DNA from: REEB481 sp964586595
GTDB taxonomy: Bacteria; Bacteroidota; Bacteroidia; NS11-12g; UBA955
Direction of reading: 5' to 3'
Assembly (NCBI GenBank): GCA_964586595.1
Contig: CAZPHB010000016.1
Location: 1 to 64,000, forward strand
DNA: 64,000 bases
The notes below the pieces were generated by a model, which worked only from the letters and a program-made list of their open reading frames with translations, was not told where the DNA came from and did no database searches. Each line of letters opens with the position of its first letter. The first letter of the stretch is position 1. A program made the position numbers and the translations under genes. This document shows, piece after piece, positions 42,093 to 51,578 of this stretch.

Positions 42093-45080
42093 TCAGCGGA
42101 TCAGCTGAATGGTCCCATTTCCGCGTTCGGTTGGGCCATCCTTTCTTTTGCGCGTGAACAGATAATAGTAAACGCCCTCCGGCAGCTCAGCACCAGTATT
42201 GTCCACGCGCCCATTCCAGCAATCTTCCGGAGCAGTTGCATGGAAAACAAGCAAACCCCATCGGTTGTAGATGTATAAATCCAGCTCATCGCAGGAACTG
42301 CTGATGCCTGCCAAACGGTAGCAATCATTCACCAGGTCGCCGTTTGGTGTGAATACATTCGGCACTTCCAGAATCCCGGTGGAATCGGTGAGCACAGCCA
42401 CGGGGAATATTGCCGAATCCGGACAGCGCCCGGCGGAATTAGTCGTCTTCAAACGCACAATCCAATTACCCTTTGTGTAAGCGTGTTTCACCTCAAAGCC
42501 GCTGGCCGAAGCTCCATCACCAAAAAACCATACGGGATTGGCCACATTGGTGCCATTCACCTTAAAGTTTACCGTTTGGCTGCAGGGCTGGATGTCATAA
42601 ACCGGTTCCACCTGCGCACCATCTTCCAGTATTAACTGGTACACGGCGCTGTCGTTGACGTTGCAGCTGAAACTGTCCAGCACCCTAAGCACAATTCTGA
42701 ACGTTCCGCCCTTGCTGTATTGATGCACGGGATCTCGCTGGTTCGAGGTGGTTCCATCGCCAAAATCCCACAGGAAGCTGCGGGCATTTCGGCTTTTGTT
42801 GGTGAACCGGACGGTAAGCGGCGCACACCCTGTCTTTGGCTGCAGGTCGAAATCGGCCTCTACAGCATAGGTAATGTTGAAATCAATTTTGAAGCTGGCA
42901 TTGCTGCATCGGTAGCTCAAATTCTTGGGGAATACCACACCGGGCGTTATCGGAAAATCGTTGAGGCCGGGTGGTTCAGGTGGACAGCTGGCGCACACGC
43001 TCTGGTAGATGACGCCGGATTTATCAAAGCGACTGGTTCCACCGTCCACATGGTCTTCACTTTCATCTCCGCCGAAGAAGGTTGCATATTGAAGTGCTTT
43101 GGCATCACGACCCAATACATACAGGTAAAAGTCGCTGCCGTCTGTGGTGGATTGCAGCGCATTGCTGCTCACCTCCAGCCTGTCCGTGGTGCTGGACGTA
43201 TTCGGTGGAATATTGCTTCCCCAGGCACTTACATAGATGTTGTAGCAATTGTCCACCATGAACGCCGAGGGACAGAGCTGCGCGATGCGTGCCAAGCTGC
43301 CGTAGGTGGTTACAAATTCCAACGAGTCGAGGTTATGGGTAAAACGCGCCACAAACTGACCGGTTTGGTCGTTGCCGTAGGTTCCGGGCGTGCGGGTAAT
43401 TACACCGGTGGTTTGGCCCATGGCGTAAAGCTTGTCGTCCACATCAAAATCGATGAAGTACACCTGGTCATAATCGGCGGTTCCATAGAAACTGGTTTTC
43501 AGGAAATCACCTGTTTCTCTGTTCAGGTGGGCGATCCATCCATCGGCAGAACCACCTGCATAGGTCATCTGCAGACCTGAATCCACCATGGCCAGGCTGC
43601 GGTTGGTTGTTCCACCGGCCACCCAAAGACCGCCGGAGCGGTCCAGTTTTACGCTGTACGCCGCTTCGCTGCCTGCTGTTCCGTAGAACGTACTCCAGCG
43701 CAGCTGATTCAAAGTACTGTCGAACGAGAACATATAGGCATCCAGCCCGCCGGCATGCGTGGTTTGAAAAGCTCCCGGAGTTGTAGTGGCATTGCTGCTT
43801 TGGGTGCAGGTAGCCACATACACGTTGTTGGAATCATCGGTGATGATGTCACCGCGGAAATCATCGGCATAGTTGTGGCGCAGCGCACCGGTCACCAAGC
43901 CATCGCGGTTGCTTCCGCCCATAAATGTTCCCGCAAGCAATGTATTCCCCTGCGCATTGAGGCGCATCACAACAATGTCAAATGCGCCATTGAAGGAAGT
44001 ATCGTATCCTTTTTTTCCGGGGAAATTGTTGCTGGCGGTAGTTCCCAGCATCCAGAGGTTGTTGCTGCGGTCCACCACCAGGCTGTGCGGATATTCATCG
44101 TTCCAGCCACCAATGTATGTGGCATAGCGCAACTGCTTCCCGTCGCTGCTGTATTTACTGATGCTGATATCTGCCGGCAAATTGGCAGGGGTGACACCTA
44201 TTCCTCCGCCATAAACTGTCTGATAAGCGCCGGCAGTGACGGGGTATTCCCCTTCCGAATTGTCCACAATACCACCTGCGTACAGACTTCCTTCTTCATC
44301 ATAGGTTGCGGTAAATCCGAAGTTATCGCCTACAGAACCGCTGTAGGTGCTGAACACCAGCGTTGGATCGATGACCAGCGGGAGGCTGCGGTCGTAATTC
44401 CCTAATATGAATGAAACCGTTTGTCCATTGGTCTGAAACCTGGCCGTTACCGGAACGGTATCCTGTTGCCGCACCTGCCAAGCCAGTGGGGCGGTTTCAA
44501 TCCAGTCGCCCAGGCTGTTGCGTATGCGCAGCGAACCTTGTTCGTCGAGCCACATGCCTTCCTGACCCTCGTAACGCATTTGAATACGGTTTGGGTCGGC
44601 ACCCGGTGCAAGCAGCCAGGTGCTGCGCGGAAAACCGGAAGGTGCATCAAACTCCAGGTCAATTCCCGGGTAAACGTTGTTCCAACGAATGCGGGCCGCC
44701 GCGTGCAGATCTGTTTTCCAGTGCGAAGGGTCATTCCCCAGAAAATAATTATAGCCCGCAGGACCCTCTTCAAGGGCTATAGGCTGCACCGGTGTGCAGT
44801 TTAAAAACGTAACGCGCAAGGCATGGCGGCGCACCACAAAAGTGGAATCAAAACGTTTCAGTCGGTGGAAATGGTTCCAGGCGGCATGGTGGTCATCGCG
44901 GTGTAACAGGTTTAGGGTCCAACCGTTGGTACGGGCAAAGAACCCTCCGCCATTGATTCCGGCATGAAAAGCATAATCACCCGACCATTGACCTTTATTG
45001 GGCATGAATACGCCCTGCGCCTTGAGCATCGCAAAAAGGCTCAAACACAAAAGAGAAAGCAGCAAGCGCCTGCGCATCAA
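42093..45080 (-). CDS. large T9SS-secreted surface protein with SBBP-like repeats and PKD domains
   Basis: A 995-residue exported protein (signal MMRRRLLLSLLCLSLFAMLKAQ). The N-terminal ~230 residues resemble the domain that precedes SBBP beta-propellers. Repeats of ~50 residues follow (~240-690, each with a GG(S)-D-A-Y/F-type strand, for example GGLDAYMFSFD and GGSADGWIAHLN). Two PKD domains (around FLWDFGDGTTS and WFFGDGASAS) precede the gliding-motility-type C-terminal sorting domain (VPNVFTPNGDLVND, LYIYNRWGLLVF, NTGAELPEGVYYYLF). It is probably exported through T9SS and cell-attached. The ligand is unknown. Confidence 0.88.
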   Translation of the reverse strand: MMRRRLLLSLLCLSLFAMLKAQGVFMPNKGQWSGDYAFHAGINGGGFFARTNGWTLNLLHRDDHHAAWNHFHRLKRFDSTFVVRRHALRVTFLNCTPVQPIALEEGPAGYNYFLGNDPSHWKTDLHAAARIRWNNVYPGIDLEFDAPSGFPRSTWLLAPGADPNRIQMRYEGQEGMWLDEQGSLRIRNSLGDWIETAPLAWQVRQQDTVPVTARFQTNGQTVSFILGNYDRSLPLVIDPTLVFSTYSGSVGDNFGFTATYDEEGSLYAGGIVDNSEGEYPVTAGAYQTVYGGGIGVTPANLPADISISKYSSDGKQLRYATYIGGWNDEYPHSLVVDRSNNLWMLGTTASNNFPGKKGYDTSFNGAFDIVVMRLNAQGNTLLAGTFMGGSNRDGLVTGALRHNYADDFRGDIITDDSNNVYVATCTQSSNATTTPGAFQTTHAGGLDAYMFSFDSTLNQLRWSTFYGTAGSEAAYSVKLDRSGGLWVAGGTTNRSLAMVDSGLQMTYAGGSADGWIAHLNRETGDFLKTSFYGTADYDQVYFIDFDVDDKLYAMGQTTGVITRTPGTYGNDQTGQFVARFTHNLDSLEFVTTYGSLARIAQLCPSAFMVDNCYNIYVSAWGSNIPPNTSSTTDRLEVSSNALQSTTDGSDFYLYVLGRDAKALQYATFFGGDESEDHVDGGTSRFDKSGVIYQSVCASCPPEPPGLNDFPITPGVVFPKNLSYRCSNASFKIDFNITYAVEADFDLQPKTGCAPLTVRFTNKSRNARSFLWDFGDGTTSNQRDPVHQYSKGGTFRIVLRVLDSFSCNVNDSAVYQLILEDGAQVEPVYDIQPCSQTVNFKVNGTNVANPVWFFGDGASASGFEVKHAYTKGNWIVRLKTTNSAGRCPDSAIFPVAVLTDSTGILEVPNVFTPNGDLVNDCYRLAGISSSCDELDLYIYNRWGLLVFHATAPEDCWNGRVDNTGAELPEGVYYYLFTRKRKDGPTERGNGTIQLIR

Positions 45081-45145
45081 TGTACGAATTTAGCCAAATA
45101 TACCAATCACCGCGGTGCAAGCCGCAAGAGCCCTGCTGCAGACAG

Positions 45146-45153
45146 TATATTTG
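45146..45153 (+). promoter_or_regulatory. candidate -7 box of lysS
   Basis: TATATTTG fits TAnnTTTG and ends 11 bp before the lysS ATG at 45165. Confidence 0.4.
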
Positions 45154-45164
45154 CGGGAATTTCC

Positions 45165-46670
45165 ATGGAACTGAATGAACAACAACTGCTGCGCAGACAA
45201 TCGCTGGGCAGGCTTCGTGAATTAGGCATTGACCCGTTTCCGGCAGAAGGTTTTGATGTGAACTGCACGGCAGCGCACATACACGCCAACTACACACCGG
45301 GAAAATCCGGCTTTGAAGCCGTGGCACTGGCCGGAAGACTGATGACCCGCAGAATCATGGGCAAGGCTTCATTCGCCGATTTGCAGGATGCCACCGGCAG
45401 GGTGCAGCTGTACATCAACCGCGATGAGCTTTGTCCGGGGGAAGATAAAACGTTCTACAACGAGGTATTCAAAAAGCTGTTGGACATTGGCGACATCATC
45501 GGCGTGCTGGGGCATGTTTTCACCACACAAACAGGTGAAACGTCGGTGCACGTGCACAGCCTGCGCCTGTTGAGCAAATGCCTGAATCCGCTCCCTTTGC
45601 CCAAGGAAAAAGACGGCGTGGTTTTCGACGCATTTACAGATCCGGAAGCCCGACATCGCATGCGTTATGTGGATCTGGTGGTGAATCCGGGCATCAGGGA
45701 AACCTTCATCAAGCGCAGCCGCATCATCCAAAGCCTGCGCGATTTATTCAACAGCAAAGGTTACCTGGAAGTGGAAACGCCCATCCTGCAACCCGTTCAT
45801 GGCGGAGCTGCAGCCCGTCCTTTTGCCACGCACCACAACGCCCTCGACATCCCTTTGTACCTGCGCATTGCCAATGAATTGTACCTGAAACGCTTGATTG
45901 TGGGCGGCTTTGACGGCGTTTATGAATTTGCCAAGAACTTCAGGAATGAAGGCATTGACCGCACGCACAATCCGGAGTTTACCGGACTTGAAATCTATGT
46001 AGCCTACAAAGACTACCACTGGATGATGGATTTTACGGAAGAGATGCTTGAGAAAGCCGCCATCGACGTGAATGGCAGCAGCACGGTAAGCTGCGGGGTG
46101 CATGAAATCTCTTTTCAGCGGCCCTTCCGCCGCATAACGATGCACGATGCCATTCTGGAATATGCAGGCGTGGACATCAGCGGCATGGATGAAGCTGCAC
46201 TGCGCGACACCGCAAAAAAACTGGGTGTGGAAGTGGATCCGAAAATGGGTGCCGGCAAAATCATCGACGAACTGTTCAGCGAAAAAGTAGAGAAGAATCT
46301 GATTCAGCCGACCTTCATCCTGGACTATCCCCTTGAACTGAGCCCACTTACCAAAAAACACCGGGAGAAAAACGGTTTGGTAGAGCGCTTTGAGCTATAC
46401 GTCAACGGCAAGGAACTGGCCAATGCCTATACCGAGCTGAACGACCCCATGGATCAGTTTGAACGTTTTGAAGAACAGCTGAAGTTGGCGGCCCGTGGCG
46501 ATGAGGAAGCCATGGCCATGGATCACGATTTCCTGAGGGCACTCGAATACGGCATGCCTCCAACCGCCGGACTTGGCATTGGCATCGATCGTCTTGCCAT
46601 GTTGCTTACCAATCAGCAGAGCATTCAGGAAGTATTGTTCTTCCCTCAAATGCGCCCGGAACACGGTTGA
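45165..46670 (+). CDS. lysS: lysyl-tRNA synthetase, class II
   Basis: A 501-residue enzyme that charges tRNA-Lys. The N-terminal OB-fold (about 55-155, VALAGRLMTRRIMGKASFAD) binds the anticodon. Class II motif 1 lies around SRIIQSLRDLFNSKGYLEVETP, motif 2 around FAKNFRNEGIDRTHNPEFT and motif 3 in GLGIGIDRLAML. The open frame extends 67 codons upstream into the divergent promoter region, but MELNEQQLLRRQSL is the family start. It is a single gene ending at a bidirectional terminator. Confidence 0.97.
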   Translation: MELNEQQLLRRQSLGRLRELGIDPFPAEGFDVNCTAAHIHANYTPGKSGFEAVALAGRLMTRRIMGKASFADLQDATGRVQLYINRDELCPGEDKTFYNEVFKKLLDIGDIIGVLGHVFTTQTGETSVHVHSLRLLSKCLNPLPLPKEKDGVVFDAFTDPEARHRMRYVDLVVNPGIRETFIKRSRIIQSLRDLFNSKGYLEVETPILQPVHGGAAARPFATHHNALDIPLYLRIANELYLKRLIVGGFDGVYEFAKNFRNEGIDRTHNPEFTGLEIYVAYKDYHWMMDFTEEMLEKAAIDVNGSSTVSCGVHEISFQRPFRRITMHDAILEYAGVDISGMDEAALRDTAKKLGVEVDPKMGAGKIIDELFSEKVEKNLIQPTFILDYPLELSPLTKKHREKNGLVERFELYVNGKELANAYTELNDPMDQFERFEEQLKLAARGDEEAMAMDHDFLRALEYGMPPTAGLGIGIDRLAMLLTNQQSIQEVLFFPQMRPEHG

Positions 46671-46693
46671 TATACACCTGCGTAATTGCCTAT

Positions 46694-46730
46694 AAAAAAA
46701 GCCGCTCCATGATTATGGAGCGGCTTTTTT
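46694..46730. terminator. bidirectional terminator between lysS and ppiD
   Basis: The stem GCCGCTCCAT/ATGGAGCGGC (46701-46710 and 46715-46724, 4-nt loop) has A7 on the left and T6 on the right. It serves both convergent genes. Confidence 0.92.
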
Positions 46731-46747
46731 GTGCAGCGCTTCTTGGC

Positions 46748-48862
46748 TTAGAAGAACTTATAGCGGTAATCCTTAATGCCCGCAAGTTTGCGCATGGCAT
46801 CGGTAATCTTACCTTCAATTTGTTGCGAGGAGTTTTGCATGTCCAACATGATGCGGCGACTTTCGAGGCCGGTTTTCGGGGCTTCCACATTGTTCACCTT
46901 ATCAATCATGATGACGCTTACGCCGTTCGCGCCAATGATGGGCTGACTCATCACTTTTTCCTTCAAACCGAAGATCGCGCCTATGATGCGCATATCTGCA
47001 CCTACAAATGGCAATGAACCGTTGGAGAAATTTTGGTTTTCGATTGGCTGGGCAATGGTTTGCAGCTTGATGGCCAATTCTTCCATGGTTTTCACACCTT
47101 TCATGGCTGCTTCCATCTTTTCTTTCAGCTTTTCACCTTTCTTTTCATTGCGGACCAGAGGTTCGATGCGTTCGCGAATGTCCTTCACACGGGCGTAACC
47201 TTCCTTCTTGAGTGTAGTGAGGCGCACCACAATTTGGCGGCTGCCGCTGTTGAATACCGGAGAAATGGCACCTTCTTCTGTTTCCGCATCAAAAGCCCAA
47301 CGAATCACATCAGAGGCTGATTCTGCTCCGGGAATCCCGCGATCTCCGGGTTTCAGGTCTTTGGCCACACGCGGATTCAGGTTCTGCTTTTCTATTTGTT
47401 TCTCGAACGATTTAGGATCAGACTCATTGAGCGCTGAGCGGAATTGGTTGCTGATGTTCGATACGCTGTCGATGGTGTGGCTTCCGGGGGTAATGTCCTG
47501 TTTGGTGGAAGCGAACTTATACACCAGGTTGTTCGGCGCAGACAATGCCTTGATGACGTGCAAAGCGCCATTCATTCCACGTACCAGGGTGATTGCTCCG
47601 GCGCTGAGTGAAGCAGCAGCTTTTTCAAACGCAGGACCATATTGCGTGGCAATTTCGCCCGAGGACCTCCAACCCAGATTACCGCCATTGGAAGAAGTAG
47701 CATAATCTGTGCTGTTGTTGGCGGCGAGTTTGGCAAAATCTTCGCCGGCGCGGGCTTTGCCCAATACTTCAGCAGCCAACCTTTGCGCGGCAGCAGAATC
47801 CGGAATATTCGCTGCATTTGGCGACAAGGTAATCTGTGCCACATTGTACCGCGTCATGGAATCGGCTTTTTGATCCACCTTCACATACACGTAGAACGCG
47901 CCATCTGCGTACATCGGGCCAACCACTTCGCCTATTGGCGCAGCAATGGCCATGTTTTCCACAGCAGCAGGAAGTGATCCGGGTGGAACCCAACGGTTTT
48001 CCACGCGGCTGTCGTTGGTATCGGGTTTGTTCGAACGGAAGTTGTCGGCAACGGTGAGCGCTGCGCGCAGGTTTTCAGCGGTATCGGCACGGGTAGGGTT
48101 GATGTCCCAAACCACGTAATCCAGATCGCGAGATTCCTCCTGTTTGTATTCCTCCTTGTGTTCACGCAGGTAGGCTTCCAAATCTTCGTCCGTAATCTTA
48201 ATGTCCTTATCGGCAATGGAATTCAGATTCAGCGAAACCACCTTTCCATTCACCGTTCTGTTGCTGTTGATGTAATCTTGCTTCAGGTATGCTTTGGAAT
48301 AGTAGTTACACTTGCTGATGTAGTTCAGGTAGCGTTCGCGCAGCACCTCTGTTTCGATTTGCTTCTTCAGGTTGTTTACGAACTCCTGAGCCAAGGGTGA
48401 ACTTTGGTATTGGTTGTTGAGGAAATCGCGAACGGTTTTGGGAGAAAAAACGCCTTTTTCGTCTGTGAAGTATTGCTTCACGAGCTGGTGCGGATTTTTT
48501 CCGAGCAGGAGTTCCACCCATTCGTCTTCGCCAATGGTGAAGCCTGCGCGACGGTATTCTTCCTCCGTTACGTATTTTTCCACGAGTTGACCCCATGTTA
48601 CACCGCGGATGTATTCGCGGATTTGATCATTCAACTCCTTTTGACCGGTGTTTTGAAGGTAGTTTTTCTCATTGGTTTCGTTCAACTGGTTGAACTCTTC
48701 AATGTTGACTTTCACGCCGTTCATCACGGCCACGGAGTTGTCGGCGGGACCGGAGTTGCCGCCTGTACTGGTTAATAGGTCGCTTACAACAAACAGAATA
48801 AGGGCTGCGATCACAACGATCACCACCCATCCGGAATTGCGCAGCTTGGTAATTACAGCCAT
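46748..48862 (-). CDS. ppiD: PpiD/SurA-type peptidylprolyl isomerase chaperone
   Basis: A 704-residue protein from MAVITKLRNSGWVVIVVIAA, where the single N-terminal membrane span begins. A long SurA_N-like helical chaperone region (~45-330) is followed by a parvulin-type PPIase domain (~345-440, RYNVAQITLSP...GGNLGWRSSGEIATQYGPAF) and a C-terminal helical part. It helps outer-membrane and exported proteins fold in the periplasm, useful in a cell with many T9SS and Sus proteins. The six upstream in-frame residues are unlikely to be used. Confidence 0.92.
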   Translation of the reverse strand: MAVITKLRNSGWVVIVVIAALILFVVSDLLTSTGGNSGPADNSVAVMNGVKVNIEEFNQLNETNEKNYLQNTGQKELNDQIREYIRGVTWGQLVEKYVTEEEYRRAGFTIGEDEWVELLLGKNPHQLVKQYFTDEKGVFSPKTVRDFLNNQYQSSPLAQEFVNNLKKQIETEVLRERYLNYISKCNYYSKAYLKQDYINSNRTVNGKVVSLNLNSIADKDIKITDEDLEAYLREHKEEYKQEESRDLDYVVWDINPTRADTAENLRAALTVADNFRSNKPDTNDSRVENRWVPPGSLPAAVENMAIAAPIGEVVGPMYADGAFYVYVKVDQKADSMTRYNVAQITLSPNAANIPDSAAAQRLAAEVLGKARAGEDFAKLAANNSTDYATSSNGGNLGWRSSGEIATQYGPAFEKAAASLSAGAITLVRGMNGALHVIKALSAPNNLVYKFASTKQDITPGSHTIDSVSNISNQFRSALNESDPKSFEKQIEKQNLNPRVAKDLKPGDRGIPGAESASDVIRWAFDAETEEGAISPVFNSGSRQIVVRLTTLKKEGYARVKDIRERIEPLVRNEKKGEKLKEKMEAAMKGVKTMEELAIKLQTIAQPIENQNFSNGSLPFVGADMRIIGAIFGLKEKVMSQPIIGANGVSVIMIDKVNNVEAPKTGLESRRIMLDMQNSSQQIEGKITDAMRKLAGIKDYRYKFF

Positions 48863-48924
48863 ATCGCTAAAGGTGCGCAAAATAAGGCCGAGTGCAACAA
48901 AAATGCAAAGATTGATTCAAGGCA

Positions 48925-50490
48925 TTAATCCAGATAAAAACGCGTGCTCACTTTTCCGAGGTTTGATTCCATCACTGCTTCGTACAAACCGCTGCGAAAA
49001 CGGCTTCTGGGCAGCTTTACATCACCTTCTGCCGCAAAGGGTTTGTTGAATCCCTGGGAATACACCAGTTCATTCATGCGGTACAAACGGAGTGAAAAAG
49101 TTTTCACGCCGGGGTAAGCATAATGAATGTAGAAGTGCTCGCTCCGCTTTTCCATATACACATCGAGGTAAGGCTGGGGTATATACGCTTCCCGGGCAGA
49201 GAGGTCTTTGCTGCGAAAATTCCTTGTTTCAACGGTGGCCACGCGTTCACGAAGCACCGTATAGGCGGTGGCTATTTGCTTTCCGGAGGCTGCTACGGAG
49301 ATGTAATCTCCGAAGAACACGTCTTTTCCGGCAGGAGGTGTAGCAACATCGGTTACCCTGACCTGACGTAACTTTTTACCTTTTTTCAGCGCTGCCAGAT
49401 ACACATCCATGAAGATGTTCTCTGTTGAATGCCTGCGGTCGTAGAACAACACATAAACCTTACCGTTGCGAGGGTCAGCGCTGAGATGCGGCATATATTG
49501 GTCGGTGCCGCTGTACCCGTCGTTGTTCAGGCGCCCCAACGGACCCCAATCCTGACCGCCGTTCTTTGAGTAGCGGTAAAACACATCGCAATCACTGGTA
49601 AGTTCGTTATTTTTTTCCCTGAAAATCAGTCGGTCACTCCAAACGATATACATACCTCCATGTGCATCTGCTGTGATGAACGGCATGCCATTGGCGCGCA
49701 TCACACCAGAGAAATCCTGTTTCCATCCATCGTGCTGAATGGCAATAAGTTGATCTGTTCCCCAGGTTTTGCCACCGTCGGTGCTTTTATCGAGGTAAAT
49801 TTTATTTCGCGCAGCCCAGCATAAATACACCACTCCTTCGCGGTTTACCGCTATGGTTGCACCTTCTACGGTGCTGTCGCCGTCGGCACAATCGCCCAAG
49901 TCATCAGAAACCACCACGGGCTGCGAAAAAGTATCGCCCTGATTGTCGCTGTACGCGAAACGGATTCGGGAAGAATCGCGCGGGTCGGCACTTCCATAGC
50001 GGTCAAATTCCGTCCAGGAAAGGTACAGACGCCCGCGATACGGACTGCCTGCGCGTTCATCCAAAGCCATCCAGGGCTTATCCTGCACCTTCCCGGCCTG
50101 AAATCCAACACCGGTGCCGGAGGTGAAAGTTTTTCCGGAATCGTCGGAGCGCTGCACCACGATGCGGTCAAACCATTCAGGCCAGGAAAGCTTTGAATTT
50201 CTGGCAAGGTGGCAGAGGTAAAAACTGCCTGAGGCGGCAGACAGCAATACCGGATCACCGTAAAAGCCAAAATCAGATTTCACTTCGCGCTTTTCCCAGG
50301 TAATTCCGCCATCTTCACTTCGATACACCTGATTTACGTTGGTTCCGATAAGGCGCAGGTTCGGATTGCTGCGATGCAGGGCCAGGCTGGGCTCATTGGA
50401 TGATTCAGGTGGTGCAGTAAGCAAAACCTGCGCCTGTAACTGGTGCAGGCAGCAACTTACAGCGCAAAGGAACAGGTGGCCGAAACGCAT
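48925..50490 (-). CDS. exported sialidase-fold (BNR repeat) protein
   Basis: A 521-residue protein with signal peptide MRFGHLFLCAVSCCLHQLQAQ. Several Asp-box repeats occur (SEDGGITW, SDDSGKTF, STDGGKTWG, SKNGGQDWG), giving a six-bladed beta-propeller like sialidases and related exo-enzymes. I do not see the full sialidase Arg triad or a FRIP motif, so the enzyme activity is uncertain. The last ~80 residues form a beta-rich tail (TFSLRLYRMNELVYSQGF) that could be a divergent T9SS sorting domain. It lies 10 bp downstream of trxB, though co-transcription is not shown. Confidence 0.75.
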   Translation of the reverse strand: MRFGHLFLCAVSCCLHQLQAQVLLTAPPESSNEPSLALHRSNPNLRLIGTNVNQVYRSEDGGITWEKREVKSDFGFYGDPVLLSAASGSFYLCHLARNSKLSWPEWFDRIVVQRSDDSGKTFTSGTGVGFQAGKVQDKPWMALDERAGSPYRGRLYLSWTEFDRYGSADPRDSSRIRFAYSDNQGDTFSQPVVVSDDLGDCADGDSTVEGATIAVNREGVVYLCWAARNKIYLDKSTDGGKTWGTDQLIAIQHDGWKQDFSGVMRANGMPFITADAHGGMYIVWSDRLIFREKNNELTSDCDVFYRYSKNGGQDWGPLGRLNNDGYSGTDQYMPHLSADPRNGKVYVLFYDRRHSTENIFMDVYLAALKKGKKLRQVRVTDVATPPAGKDVFFGDYISVAASGKQIATAYTVLRERVATVETRNFRSKDLSAREAYIPQPYLDVYMEKRSEHFYIHYAYPGVKTFSLRLYRMNELVYSQGFNKPFAAEGDVKLPRSRFRSGLYEAVMESNLGKVSTRFYLD

Positions 50491-50499
50491 GCCTTTGGT

Positions 50500-51465
50500 T
50501 TATTCATGCTCCGGAATGCCTGCTTTTTGCGCACCCAGCCAACGCTCGGCATCCAAGGCAGCCATGCATCCGCTGCCTGCTGCAGTAACCGCCTGGCGAT
50601 AGGTTTTATCTTGAGCATCGCCACAACAGAACACCCCGGCTACGTTGGTATAGGAACTTCCCGGCTTGGTTTGAATATAACCTTGCTCATCCATGTCCAG
50701 GAAATTTTTGAAGATGCCTGTATTGGGTGTATGGCCAATGGCCACGAAGAAGCCTTTCACCGGAAGTTCGCGCATTTCACCGGTCTGACTGTTTTTCACC
50801 CGAACGGCTTCCACCATTTTATCACCCAGCACTTCGTCGGTTTCGGAATTGAACAACACTTCAATGTTTGGGGTTTGCAGTACCCTTTGCTGCATGGCTT
50901 TGCTGGCGCGGAAATGATCCTTGCGCACAATCATGTACACCTTGGTGCATATTTTGGCCAGGTAACTGGCTTCTTCACAGGCGGTATCGCCGGCGCCCAC
51001 GATGGCCACATCCTGACCGCGGTAAAAGAATCCGTCACAAACGGCGCAGGCACTCACACCGCTGCCGTTCAGTCGCTGTTCGCTGGGCAATCCAAGCCAC
51101 TTGGCACTGGCGCCGGTGGCGATGATGACGGTTTCTGCAATAATTTCTTTGCTGTCGTCAACCACCACTTTATGAGGCGCACCCTTGCTGAAGTCAACCG
51201 CGGTAACCATTCCATAGCGAATGTCTGTACCCAATCGTTCTGCCTGCTTCTTGAACAATTCCATCATTTCGGGACCCATCACACCCTCCGGAAATCCGGG
51301 ATAATTTTCTACATCGGTGGTGATGGTGAGTTGCCCGCCGGGCTGCAATCCTTCATATAACACAGGCTTCATGTCCGCCCTTGCCGCGTAAATAGCCGCG
51401 GTATATCCTGCCGGTCCTGATCCAATAATCAGGCATTCCACTTTTTCTGCTGCAGTATTGCTCAT
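50500..51465 (-). CDS. trxB: thioredoxin reductase
   Basis: A 321-residue NADPH-dependent flavoprotein. FAD motif GSGPAGYTAAIYAARA lies near the start, the redox-active pair C140/C143 in CAVCDG, the NADPH motif GAGDTACEEA, and the C-terminal GVFCCGDAQDKTYRQ. It reduces thioredoxin for the cytosolic disulfide system. It is preceded by a terminator, so it has its own promoter. Confidence 0.97.
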   Translation of the reverse strand: MSNTAAEKVECLIIGSGPAGYTAAIYAARADMKPVLYEGLQPGGQLTITTDVENYPGFPEGVMGPEMMELFKKQAERLGTDIRYGMVTAVDFSKGAPHKVVVDDSKEIIAETVIIATGASAKWLGLPSEQRLNGSGVSACAVCDGFFYRGQDVAIVGAGDTACEEASYLAKICTKVYMIVRKDHFRASKAMQQRVLQTPNIEVLFNSETDEVLGDKMVEAVRVKNSQTGEMRELPVKGFFVAIGHTPNTGIFKNFLDMDEQGYIQTKPGSSYTNVAGVFCCGDAQDKTYRQAVTAAGSGCMAALDAERWLGAQKAGIPEHE

Positions 51466-51513
51466 GTGGCAAAATTAGTTGTTTCACCATGCGCAACTTC
51501 GCACCTGAGTCAC

Positions 51514-51549
51514 ATAAAAAAAGAACCGCCCGAAGGCGGTCTTTTTTTG
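51514..51549 (-). terminator. intrinsic terminator after the SusC/SusD locus
   Basis: The stem ACCGCC-CGAA-GGCGGT (51525-51540) has A- and T-runs on either side. On the minus strand it ends the transcript from the gene at 51579-52436 before trxB. Confidence 0.9.
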
Positions 51550-51578
51550 TTTTCTTGATTGTGGCGAAAGATGAATCT

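Noticed and set aside
44964..45164. 67-codon N-terminal extension of lysS
   Set aside because: Low-complexity Lys/Gln-rich sequence covering the divergent promoter; the enzyme family starts at 45165.
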